Positions 33,880-43,574 of a stretch of 64,000 nt of DNA are shown here, in pieces. A program made the translations under genes and the position numbers. Location: NCBI GenBank assembly GCA_025232375.1, contig CP060419.1, forward strand, positions 3,347,001-3,411,000, given 5' to 3'. The stretch is from Pseudoxanthomonas sp. NC8 (lineage in GTDB: Bacteria > Pseudomonadota > Gammaproteobacteria > Xanthomonadales > Xanthomonadaceae). Every line of letters begins with the position of its first letter. Positions within the stretch are counted from its first letter, which is position 1. Under the pieces are notes generated by a model. It saw only the letters and a list, made by a program, of their open reading frames with translations, had not been told where the DNA came from and ran no database searches.

Positions 33880-35397
33880 ATGGGCCTTGGCGCTGGTCCA
33901 CAGCCGCGCCCGCGCCGGCGTTTCCGCCCCGCCGGTGCAGGTGGAAGTGCACCTCTCCGGCGGCCTGCCTTCCACCCAGATCGTCGGCCTGCCTGCCGCC
34001 GCGGTGCGCGAATCGCGCGACCGCGTCCGTGCCGCCATCCTCTGCGCGCAGTTCGAATACCCGCAGCGGCGCATCACCATCAACCTGGCCCCGGCCGACC
34101 TGCCCAAGGACGGCGGCCGCTTCGACCTGCCGATCGCGCTTGGCATCCTCGCCGCCAGTGGCCAGATCGATCGCGACGCGCTGGCCGGCTGCGAATTCCT
34201 CGGCGAGCTGGGCCTGACCGGCGAACTGCGTCCGGTCGATGGCGTGCTGCCCGCAGTGCTGGCCGCCGCGCGCGCCGGCCGCCGCCTGGTGGTGCCGGCC
34301 GGCAGCGGCGCCGAAGCCGCCCTGGCCCGCGAAGCCGAGGCCTACGTCGCACGTACCCTGCTCGAAGCCTGCGCCGGGCTCGGCGGCAACCCGGCGCTGC
34401 CGCGCGCCACCACCACCACGGGCATCGCCGCCGAGCCGGCAGCGCTGCCGGACATGGCCGACGTGCGCGGTAAGGCCTAGGCGCGCGCCGTGCGCTGGAA
34501 ATCGCCGCCGCGGGCGGCCACCACCTGCTGATGAGCGGACCGCCCGGATGCGGCAAGACCCTGCTGGCCACGCGTCTGCCCGGGTTGTTGCCCGAGGCTT
34601 CCGAAACCGAAGCGCTGGAGACGGCCGCGGTCGCCTCGATCAGCGGCCGCGGCCTGGATCCGCAGCGCTGGCGCCAGCGGCCGTGGCGCGCACCGCACCA
34701 CGGCGCCAGCGCGGTGGCACTGGCAGGGGGCGGCAGCCCGCCGCGACCGGGCGAGATCTCTCTGGCGCACAACGGCGTCCTGTTATGGACGAACTGCCCG
34801 AGTGGAGCCGCGCCGCGCTGGAAGTGCTGCGCGAACCGCTGGAATCGGGCCGGATTACGGTCGCCCGCGCCGGGCGCAGCGCCGACTTCCCGGCCCGCTT
34901 CCAGCTGGTCGCGGCGATGAACCCCTGCCCGTGCGGCTGGGCCGGCGATCCGGCCGCGCGCTGCCGCTGCACCCCGGACCGGATCCGCCATTACTGGAGC
35001 CGCCTGTCCGGGCCGCTGCTGGACCGGATCGACCTGCACCCTGGCGATGGCCCGCCTGCCGCCGCGCGCCCTGCGCGCCGATGCGCCGACCGGCGAATCC
35101 AGCGCCACCATCCGCGCGCGCGTGGTCGCCGCGCAGGCCCGCCAGCTGGCGCGCGCCGGCCTGCTCAACGCGCGACTGGACAACGCCGGCATGGCGGCGG
35201 CCTGTCGTCTCGACGACGCCGGCCAGCAGCTGCTCGAACAGGCCGGCGAACGCCTGCAGCTGACCGCGCGCAGCCTGCACCGCGTGTTGCGGGTGGCGCG
35301 CACGGTCGCCGGCCTGGACGGAGCCGGACAGATCGCCACCGCGCACCTGGCCGAGGCACTGGCCTATCGCACGCCGCCACACGCGGCGACGCGCTGA
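33880..35397 (+). CDS. comM: ComM/YifB family Mg-chelatase-like AAA+ ATPase
   Basis: About 505 residues. N-terminal Lon-like part ([43 protein letters not shown]), Walker A in [14 protein letters not shown], Walker B in GVLFLDELPEW (rebuilt), a Cys-rich segment [12 protein letters not shown] and a C-terminal Mg-chelatase domain. In Vibrio, ComM is a helicase that extends branch migration during natural transformation. Frame repairs are needed at 33886 (CCTTGG in the fourth codon), 34472-34480 (CCAGG read as TAAGG and CCTAGG), 34782 (TTATGG) and 35041 (CCCTGG). Confidence 0.9.
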
Positions 35398-35641
35398 GCG
35401 CGCAGGCCTCCCGCTCCGCATGCGGTGTCCGCCTGCATCGATGCCATGCAGGGTAAGGCAACGCCGGCGACTTCAGCGAAGCGGGCAGGCGCGGCCGACC
35501 CGACCGGCGCCCAGTAAGGCAGATCCGGACGCCCCCATCGGTCATCTTATGGGTTTAACGCGCCGGCAACGACCACGCCCCCGTTCCTGCGCTAGCGTGG
35601 CCGCTCCGATGCCGTCCCGGCATCTCCCGGGGAACCCGCCC

Positions 35642-37733
35642 ATGCGCCGTACGAACCTGTTCGTCGTCACCAGCCTCGCCCTCGCGCTGTCCGCCTGTAC
35701 CGGCAAGCAGGAAGAAACCGCCACCGCCCCGCCGACCGCGGCGGCACCGGCGGCCCCGAAGGAAGTGGAGCTGATCCCGCGCGATGCGCTGTTCGGCAAT
35801 CCCGAACGCGCCGGCGTGCAGGTCAGCCCGGACGGCAAGCACCTGAGCTGGATCGCGCCGGTCGATGGCGTGATGAACGTGTGGGTCGCGCCGGCCGACG
35901 ATCCGGCCGCCGGCCACGCGGTCACCGACGACAAGGCCCGCGGCATCCGCAACTACTTCTGGTCGCACAAGCCCGGCACCCTGCTGTACCTGCGCGACAG
36001 CGGCGGCGACGAGGACTTCCACCTGTACGCGGTGGACCTTGGCCAGCAATAAGGCCCGCGACCTCACCCCCTTCCCGAAGACCACCGCGCAGGTCGTCGG
36101 CGTCAGCCCGACCCAGCCCGACAGCATCCCTGGTCGGCATGAACGACCGCGACGCCAAGTGGCACGACCTGTACCGCGTCGACCTGGCCAGCGGCGCACG
36201 CACGCTGGTGGAGAAGAACACGCAGGAGATCGCCGGCTACATCGCCGACGGCGACTACAACCTGCGCTTCGCCCAGCGCTCGCGTCCCGACGGCGGCGCG
36301 GACATCCTCAAGCGTGCCGGCGACGGCTGGGAGAAGGCCGACGACATCCCGTTCGAGGACGTGCTCACCACCAACGTCCTGGGCCTGACCCGGGACGGCA
36401 AGACCCTGTACCTGTCCGACTCGCGCAACCGGAATACGGCGGCGGTCTATGCGATCGACAGCGCCAGCGGCGAGCGCACCCTGCTGGCCGAAGACGCCCG
36501 CGCCGACATTGGCGGCGGCCTGTCCGATCCGCGCACCGGCCAGCTGCAGGCGGTGTCGGTCGACTACCTGCGTAAGGAGTGGAAGCCGCTCGGCGACACG
36601 CTCGCCGCCGACCTCAAGACACTCGCCGGCATCGGCCCGGGCGAAGCGAACGTCAACGCGCGCACGCTCGACGACAGGACCTGGATCGTGGCCTATTCGG
36701 CCGCCGAATCGCCGGTGGTCTACTACCGCTACGACCGCACGCCCGGCGCCGAGGGCAAGCTGACCAGGCTGTTCTCCTCGCGCCCGGCGCTGGACGGCAA
36801 GCCGCTGGCGCCGATGTGGCCACAGGAGATCAAGTCGCGCGACGGCCTGACCCTGCCCAGCTACCTCACCCTGCCGGTGCAGTCCGATCCGGATGGCGAC
36901 GGCAAGCCCAACGCGCCGGTGCCGCTGGTGGTGCTGGTCCACGGTGGCCCGTGGGCCCGCGACGACTACGGCTACAGCAGCTACGACCAGTGGCTGGCCA
37001 ATCGCGGCTACGCGGTGCTGCTGGTCAACTACCGCGGTTCCACCGGCTTCGGCAAGGAATTCACCAACGCCGGCGACGGCGAGTGGGCCGGCAAGATGCA
37101 CGACGACCTGGTCGACGCGGTGCAATGGGCCGTCGGTAAGGGCATCACCAGCGCCGACAAGGTCGCGATCATGGGCGGCAGCTACGGCGGCTACGCCACG
37201 CTGGCCGGGCTGACCTTCACCCCCGACACCTTCGCCTGCGGCGTGGACATCGTCGGCCCGTCCAACCTCAACACCCTGCTGGCCACCGTGCCGCCGTACT
37301 GGGCCAGCTTCTACGAGCAGCTGGCCCGGCGCATGGGCGACCCGCGCACCGAGGAAGGCAAGAAGTGGCTGACCGAGCGCTCGCCGCTGACCCACGCCGA
37401 CAAGATCGTCCGGCCGTTGCTGATCGGTAAGGGCGCCAACGACCCGCGGGTTAAGCAGGCCGAAAGCGACCAGATCGTCGAGGCGATGAAGGTAGGAACA
37501 TCCCGGTCACCTACGTGCTGTTCCCCGACGAGGGCCACGGCTTCGCCCGCCCGGAGAACAACAAGGCCTTCAATGCGATCACCGAGAACTTCCTGGCCAA
37601 GTGCCTGGGCGGCCGCGCCCAGCCGATCGGCGAAGACCTGAAGGGTTCCAGCATCACCGTGCCGACCGGCGCCGACGGCATCGAAGGTATGGGCGCCGCG
37701 CTGCAGGCGCATACGCAGGACGTGCGGAAGTAA
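35642..37733 (+). CDS. S9 family prolyl oligopeptidase-like lipoprotein
   Basis: About 697 residues. A lipoprotein signal peptide ends in the lipobox LSAC. A beta-propeller region with WD-like repeats (VSPDGKHLSWIAPVDG, GDEDFHLYAVDL) leads to an alpha/beta hydrolase domain: VLVHGGPWARDDYG, the nucleophile elbow GGSYGGYAT, and the His in PDEGHGFARPENN. It should cleave oligopeptides in the periplasm or on the cell surface. ATG 35642. Frame repairs are needed at 36040 (CCTTGG), 36130 and 37492. It converges on the SagB-like gene with a 54-base gap. Confidence 0.88.
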
Positions 37734-37787
37734 GCGGTTGCGGGGTGGCGGCCGTCCGGCACCCCGCGTTCTGCCGGTAGCGCGGCG

Positions 37788-38953
37788 TTACACCTGCCAG
37801 ATCGTTCCGAGCGGATCGAGTTCCATCGTCTCCATCGTGTCGCCGCGCCAGCCGAAGCCGCACAGGGCGAGGATGCCGTCGCGCAGTGGGTCCAGGCCCA
37901 GCGCGCGCTCCAGCGGCACCTCGTTGATCGCGGCGGTGATGTAGGCCGCCAGCCCGGCTTCGGTGGCCGCCAGGTACAGCGTCTGAGACAGGTGCCCCGC
38001 TTCCAGCGCCACGGCGCGGTAGCTCTTCGCGTGCCGCCGGTATTTCCAGTAATGGCGATCCCAGCGCGGGTAAGGATCGCCATGGCGTGCGCGTTGGCGA
38101 ACCAGTGCTGGCGGGCGACGGCCTGCGAGGCCAGCTCGGCCAGTTCCATCTGCGGCGCCGGCAGCGGCTCCAGCGAATGCTGCAACGGCCGGTAGTGGTA
38201 CAGGCCCGGCGCCAGTCCCTCCACGTTCTGCACCAGCAGGTAGGTTTCCACCGGATGCAGGCCGCCGCCCGACGGGCTGGTCTTCTTCAGGAACGCGGTG
38301 TCGTCGGTGACGTCGATCTGGGCCTGGGCGGCAAACACCCGCTCGACCAGCTGCGCGAACAACGCCAGCGGCAACGGACGCGACGCATCGAAATTGCGGC
38401 AGGTGGCGCGGCGACCGAGCAGGGCATCGAAGCCGTTGGCCGGGCTGCGCGGCAGCGCGAGCAGGTTTTCATCCTCGCCGCGTTCGATCACCTCCGGCGG
38501 CGGCGCGCCCAGCACCTCGCGCAAACCCTGCGCGGTGGCCGTGCCGGTGTCTTCCATCGACTGCACCGCGTCGGCGCCTTCCCAGCGTGTGAACGCATGC
38601 AGGGTCGCGGCCAGCGGGTGCCAGTGGACGGCGCGGAAGGCTTCCTCGCGCTCGCGGTGCACGGCATGGCGCCCGCCGGACGCCAGCACCAGTCCCTCGC
38701 GCAGCAGCCGGGACAGCGGCCGGGCCGCACCCTTCCCCAGGTCCTTCGCATCGACCCAGCGTTCGGCACTGAGCTGGCCCAACAGGTCCCTTTGACTGGC
38801 ATCCAGCTCGACCTCCCGCGCCAGGTGCGGGGCCAACGCCACCCAGCGCACCTCGCTGCGCAGGCCGTCACCGCCCTGCAGAAGGCCAGCGAGGTCGAAT
38901 TCCACTTCTTCGCGCGGCTCCAGATAGAGCACCTTGCAACGTCGCACCCGCAT
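37788..38953 (-). CDS. SagB-type peptide-maturation dehydrogenase (nitroreductase fold)
   Basis: About 388 residues. The N-terminal ~190 are a winged-helix-like region (MRVRRCKVLYLEPREEVEFDL, LSAERWVDAKDLGKG), then an FMN nitroreductase domain: LLGRRATCRNFDAS, PSGGGLHPVETYLLV, APGLYHYRPLQHSLE and AGHLSQTLYLAATEAGLAAYI. SagB/ThcOx enzymes oxidise azolines to azoles in RiPPs. I recall, unchecked, an NCBIfam family called putative peptide maturation dehydrogenase with this layout. ATG 38953 has GGGGGAA upstream. One base is missing near 38063. It is divergent from the precursor peptide gene; no YcaO cyclodehydratase is present in the window. Confidence 0.85.
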
Positions 38954-39060
38954 CGATTCCCCCACCCCGGCCTGGACCGCACGAAGAAGCGGCGGCCCTT
39001 CAAGCCTGAGCGATCGGCGACCTGCCGACAATGCCGGTATTCCAGCCATCACCATGGCGC

Positions 39061-39089
39061 TTGCCGGGGCAATGCCGTGGAGCTAGATT
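39061..39089 (+). promoter_or_regulatory. Candidate promoter of the precursor peptide gene
   Basis: TTGCCG (39061-39066), a 17-base spacer and TAGATT (39084-39089) lie 43 bases before the ATG at 39132, in the 178-base gap shared with the divergent dehydrogenase gene. Confidence 0.4.
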
Positions 39090-39131
39090 CCGCCGAGCGG
39101 ACCATTCCGGACCGCCCCGGGGGAATCCATC

Positions 39132-39470
39132 ATGGCTACGAAGAAGACGGGGACGGCCACGCCCCTCGATCCGAAGGTTGCGCGCAAGCTGCTGGACAAG
39201 CTCGGCACGGATAACGAGTTCCGTCGCCTGTTCAAGAAGGATCCGAAGGCCGCGCTGGTCGCGTCGGGCTACAAGGTGGCCAAGGGCGATGCCGCGGGGG
39301 ACGCGGCGCTGGCGCAGGTGGCGGGCTGCCTGAGCGTCGAGCGCATTGCGCCTAAAGCCACTGTTCTGCAGGCCCGTGACACGCTGGAAGCCCAACTGCT
39401 TGCCGGCATGGCGATGAATCCGATTCAGTTGAATGTCGCCAGTACTGCGTCGCGTCGCAAGCGCAGCTGA
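39132..39470 (+). CDS. Putative modified (RiPP-like) precursor peptide with NHLP-type leader
   Basis: An intact 112-residue protein. The part LLDKLGTDNEFRRLFKKDPKAALVASGY matches the nitrile-hydratase-like leader pattern (D.EFR..L..DP..AL...G). A helical region ends at LAQVAGC, near where such leaders end in a GG-type site, followed by a C-terminal tail with one Cys upstream and Ser/Thr/Asn near the end (NPIQLNVASTASRRKRS). ATG 39132 follows GGGGGAA at good spacing. The neighbours are a SagB-type dehydrogenase and a cyclase. I infer a leader peptide plus core; the modified residues are unknown. Confidence 0.75.
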   Translation: MATKKTGTATPLDPKVARKLLDKLGTDNEFRRLFKKDPKAALVASGYKVAKGDAAGDAALAQVAGCLSVERIAPKATVLQARDTLEAQLLAGMAMNPIQLNVASTASRRKRS

Positions 39471-42036
39471 CGCGGCAACTTTTCCTCATTCCATGCACCA
39501 TCGAAAAGGCGCAGCTCAGCCTGCGCCTTTTCGGGATGTCCTGTGGCCGCGAGAAGTTCTGCCGCACGCAGTCTAGAGAGAGTACTGTCGTACACATTGA
39601 GTGGCTGCAGCGACCAGCCGCAACCCATTTCCGCGTAGGCGCGCCCGCGGCTTTTTGCGAGCCAGCGCGCCTGCGCCAAAGCCAATTCAGTGCGCCCGGC
39701 AGCGGCGTAGCTTCCATAAGCGCCACTCTTGCTTATGGAACGGCTCGCTGCCATTCATCAGGCCCTCCAGAAGTGAAATCGCCTGGTCGTACTTGCCCGC
39801 GCGACGCAACTGCTCGGCACGCAGCGTTACATACAGGCCGTCTACTGGCGGCTCGTTCAGATAACGCCCGATGCGTTCCATGCGGCGCGCGCCACCATCT
39901 ACGACGCTTTCGCCGCCGATACGCTGCGCCAGCAGTGATGCCGCAACGGCTACGTACGCTGCGTCCAAACCTTCGGCGTGAGTTACTTGCGGGGCCTCAG
40001 CAACATCTAACGCCTCGTCTATCAGTTGCGCCAAGTCGAGGCGAGCCTTCTCGACATCGCCGTCGACCCACGCTGCTACGGCCACCGGGAGCAACGAGGC
40101 CCGACCAAGCGTCGAATCCGGATCCGGCCAGAGCGCACCATGCCAGCGATGCGCTCCGCCTCGGACCACAACCCCTGATCGACATACATGCTGACCCGCT
40201 CGAACCGGCCATCTCCGCGCGAACGGTCTACTGGCCAGATGCGAGCAGAATCTGCGAACTTATTCTGTGCGGCTTGGCTGACCGCAAGCCCGATAATGGC
40301 ATTGTCGGACCCGCCTTCCAGCGCGTTCTGGAAGGCCATCTTTGCTCCAGCGGCATCCTCCAGCCCGAGCTTCATGCTTCCGACCAGAAGTAAGGACTGG
40401 ATTGAAGACTCGTTCTTGTTCGCTGCCGCACGCAGTGCGTACTCGAGTCCTTCCGAATACACGTTTCGCGTACGCAAGGCATAACCGACGTTGACCAACG
40501 CCGGCGAAAAATCGGGATAAAGCAGCGCCATCTGGCGCCACTTGTCCAACGCCTCCTTCGGCGCATGGACCTCGGCCAGCCATGCGTCCAGATACAGCTG
40601 ATCGCGCGGAGGAAGATGCTCCCGCAGCTCCTTTGCTTTCTGCAGATGTGGAAGACCAGCGGCGAGATTGGCTTCTGCATTGTAGGAACGCAGCAGACCC
40701 AGATGAGCCAAGGCGAAGTTCTGGTCGAGCTCCACTGCTCGTGAGTAGAACAACCCGGCCTGCTTGTAGCGCGAGCGCGCAAAAGCCTCCTGTCCCAAGG
40801 AGTACGCCCGCAGCGCATCGAGATTGGCCGTCGTGACATCCGGCAGCGGCGTGGAATCCCGCTCGATCGACGCCAGGCTTTCGCCCATCGCATCGCGCAA
40901 TGAAGCGGTCACCCTGTCGATGGAAGGCAACGTCGACTCCAGCCCCTTCCCATCGGCCGACTCCACCGCCAGCGTGCGCTGGGTTTTCGGATCGATGATC
41001 TCGGCACTGAAGCGCACGCGCCCGCCCACTTCGGCCACGGTGGGCAGGATCAGCAGGCGCACGCCTTCGCGCTGTGCCACCTCCGCGCCGACCACACGGT
41101 CGACGCTGGTCGCATCCGGGTCGCGCTCCATCCGCGCGAGCGTGTCCCGCACCTTCAGGTCGCTCAGCACGTTGACGTACCGCGACTGCTCCAGGCTGAT
41201 CCGGAACGCCTGCTCCAGCGAATCATCCAGCACGGTCTGGCCGGTCAGGTTGCGCAGGTCGCCCACCACCACCCAGTCGCGCTCGGCGAAGGCGATCGCC
41301 GGTTCGGGGCGGGTCATGAACCAGCCACCGACGATAAGGCCGACCACGGCGGCCGCTTCGGCGGCCAGGGCAAGCGGATGCCGCCACACCGGCACGTCGC
41401 GCCGCGCCTTGGCGTCGCCGCGCGGCATGCGCAGGGGGCCAGGCCCGGCTCGCCGACTTCGTGGACTTCCTGCGGCTTGGGCACGCCCTTGAACAGCCAG
41501 CGCCCGTGCGTGCGCCACTGCAATGCGTGGCCACGCTCGCCCAGCTCGCTGGCCGAACGCCGCAGCAGCGGCTCGGCCACCGACGACAGCAGGATCTGCC
41601 CGGGCCGGGCCAGGTGCATCAGCCGCGCGGCGAAGGGGCTTGGTAAGGCCTTCCACTTCCACCGGCTTGGCGCCGGCGCTGACCGCTTCGGGGCTGTTGC
41701 GCCAGATCAGCACCTCACCCACGTGCAGGCCGGCGCGGGTAGGATCGGCCCCATCCGGTGGGCCCGGCCCAGCGCGTCCAGGCCGAGGCGGTAATCCAGG
41801 GCGAAGCCGAGGCCGTCGAGCGGGCGCTCGAACAGCAGCAGCAATCCGTCGGAGCGGTCGATCAGCCGGCCACGCCAGCGCTGCTGCAGTTCCAGCACCA
41901 GGCGGTCGTGGTCGCGGAACAGGCTGGCGGCGGTAGCGTCGCCGAGCTTCTCGACCATTCCGGTCGAATCGCACAGGTCGGTCAGCAGCAGCGTGCGCAG
42001 CTGCGGGGCGTTGGCATCGTGCGGCATGCCGTCCAT
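39425..42036 (-). CDS. Class III nucleotide cyclase with membrane segment and TPR region (peptide-modification-system cyclase type)
   Basis: About 870 residues. The N-terminal class III cyclase domain has LLLTDLCDSTGMVEKLGD (first metal Asp), DRSDGLLLLFE (second metal Asp), RAGLHVGEV and PFAARLMHLARPGQILLS. A membrane segment follows (LAAEAAAVVGLIVGGWF), then a TolB-like part and TPR repeats. The usual adenine-specifying Lys and the Asn of the VN.AAR motif are not evident, so activity or specificity may differ from adenylate cyclases. ATG 42036, seven bases after the GGDEF gene. Frame repairs are at 41738-41743, 41645, 41440, 40140 and 39748. The last 46 bases overlap the peptide gene on the other strand. 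Confidence 0.82.
39502..39533 (+). terminator. Intrinsic terminator of the peptide gene, inside the cyclase coding sequence
   Basis: A perfect 13-bp stem (CGAAAAGGCGCAG / CTGCGCCTTTTCG) with a 6-base loop sits 31 bases after the peptide stop. On the opposite strand it is coding sequence of the cyclase TPR region. Confidence 0.65.
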
Positions 42037-42043
42037 CCGCGCC

Positions 42044-43078
42044 TCAGGCCGCCGATGCGCCGGCGCTGTCGATCCAGAACGCGCGATTGCCGCCGCGGCG
42101 CTTGGCCTCGTACAGCGCCGCATCGGCGCGGGCGTACCAGTCGTTCCAGTCCTGCTCCGGCTCGACCATGCAGGCGCCGACGCTGACCGTGCAGATCGTC
42201 GGCACGGCCTGTTGCAGCAGCAGCAGGTTGCGGGTGGTGGCGACCACGAACTCGGCGTAGCGCATCACGTCGGCGCGCTGCTGTGCCGACACCAGCAGGC
42301 AGAACTCGTCGCCGCCCAGGCGGCAGGGCACGTCCTCGGCACCGGCGACCGAACGCAGGATGCCGGCGATGTTCTGCAGCACGCGATCGCCGACCAGGTG
42401 GCCGTGGTCGTCGTTGACCTGCTTGAAGCGGTCGCAGTCGACCAGCACCAGGCCCATCGACTGCTTCTGGCCCAGCCGGCGGCATTCCTGCAGGTGCAGG
42501 GTCAGGCCACGGCGGTTGTACAGGCCGGTGAGCTCGTCGGTGCGGATCAGCTCTTCGGTCTGGTTGAGCTGGTGGGTGGTGGCGTAGAGGTTGTCGAGCG
42601 CCGTTTCCAGGTCCCTGGTTGCGGCGGCGCAGCTGGCGGATCAGGCCCTGCTCGTTGAGCACCACCCGGGTGATCGAGCGGCGCAGGAACTGCGCCACCA
42701 GCTCGGGGTTGCGCTCCACCAGCTGCTGGAATTCCGCTTCGCCCAGTTCGATAAGGCGGCCATCGGTGCTGGCCACCGCGTCGGCGCTGCGGGTGTGCTC
42801 GCCGATCAGCAGCCCCAGCTCGCCGAAGAAATCCTGCGGCCCGAGCTGCTTGGTCGCCAGGTCGTTGCCGAAATCCAGTTCGACCCGGCCGTGGGCGATG
42901 ACGTACATGAGGTTGCCGCTGTCGCCACGGCGGAAAATGCGCTCGCCGGCATGCACCGTGCGCTCGCGGCCGACGGCGGCGAACAGATCGAACTCGCGCG
43001 CAGCGGGGCGGCGTTTCCGCCACCGGCATCCTGCTCGCTTCTGTCACGGACGTTGCGTACCACGCCGTCACTCGCCAT
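42044..43078 (-). CDS. Cyclic-nucleotide-binding domain fused to GGDEF diguanylate cyclase
   Basis: About 345 residues. The N-terminal cNMP-binding domain shows HAGERIFRRGDSGNLMYVIAHGRVEL and FFGELGLLIGEHTRSADAVA (the phosphate-binding cassette). A helical linker follows, then GGDEF: LTGLYNRRGLT, LVDCDRFKQVNDDHGH and the signature RLGGDEF. ATG 43078 with GGAG upstream. Frame repairs are near 42995 (two extra bases) and 42613 (CCTGG region). In Xanthomonas campestris a protein of this layout is reported to bind cGMP made by the neighbouring cyclase and then make c-di-GMP; the same gene order here suggests an ortholog. Confidence 0.87.
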
Positions 43079-43490
43079 CCCACGGCTCCCGTACCCGGCC
43101 CCCCGGGTGAACGCCGAGCATACCATTGCCCCGCGTACGGGCCGGGACAACGGTCAGCGCGAAACTACCGGCGGTCGGGCCCCGGTGCCCGGCCGGCGCA
43201 CCGGTTGCGGATGGCCGCGCGCCGCGTGGCTTGGATTGCACGACGGGATGGGCGGCGGGGTGCGGCCAGCCGCACGACCGGCAAGCGGTCACCTCGGCTT
43301 CCGGTGCGCGCGAGCGTCCCGATCCCGCCGGACCGCGACGTCCCACGGCGCGATCGCCTGTCTGCGGACGTGCCGACGGCTCGCGCAGGTGCGGACAACT
43401 TCCTCGCATTCCACCCCCTGTCGCCAGCAACGGCGACTCCTGCTTGGGTTAACGCCGGAACACGAGGGTGACGGCCAGCGCCGCCGCTTC
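43079..43490. other. Intergenic region without a recognisable gene
   Basis: About 410 GC-rich bases between the start of the cNMP-GGDEF gene and the aceA terminator. Open frames here show no family resemblance and no ribosome site. It presumably holds the promoter of the GGDEF/cyclase pair, but I cannot point to clear boxes. Confidence 0.5.
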
Positions 43491-43525
43491 AAAAAAGACG
43501 GGTGCGACCCTGCCAGGCGCACCCG
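43491..43525 (-). terminator. Intrinsic terminator of aceA
   Basis: On the minus strand an 8-bp stem (CGGGTGCG / CGCACCCG) with an 11-base loop is followed two bases later by TTTTTT (43491-43496). The best-formed rho-independent terminator in the window. Confidence 0.75.
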
Positions 43526-43574
43526 CGAATACCCCGCTCCGCTTCTCCGGTCGGCGCGGGCCGTGCCGCCCCGC

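Noticed and set aside
39480..40900. Genomic island or phage insertion
   Set aside because: GC is lower, but no integrase, tRNA, direct repeats or mobile genes flank it, and the region lies within one continuous gene.
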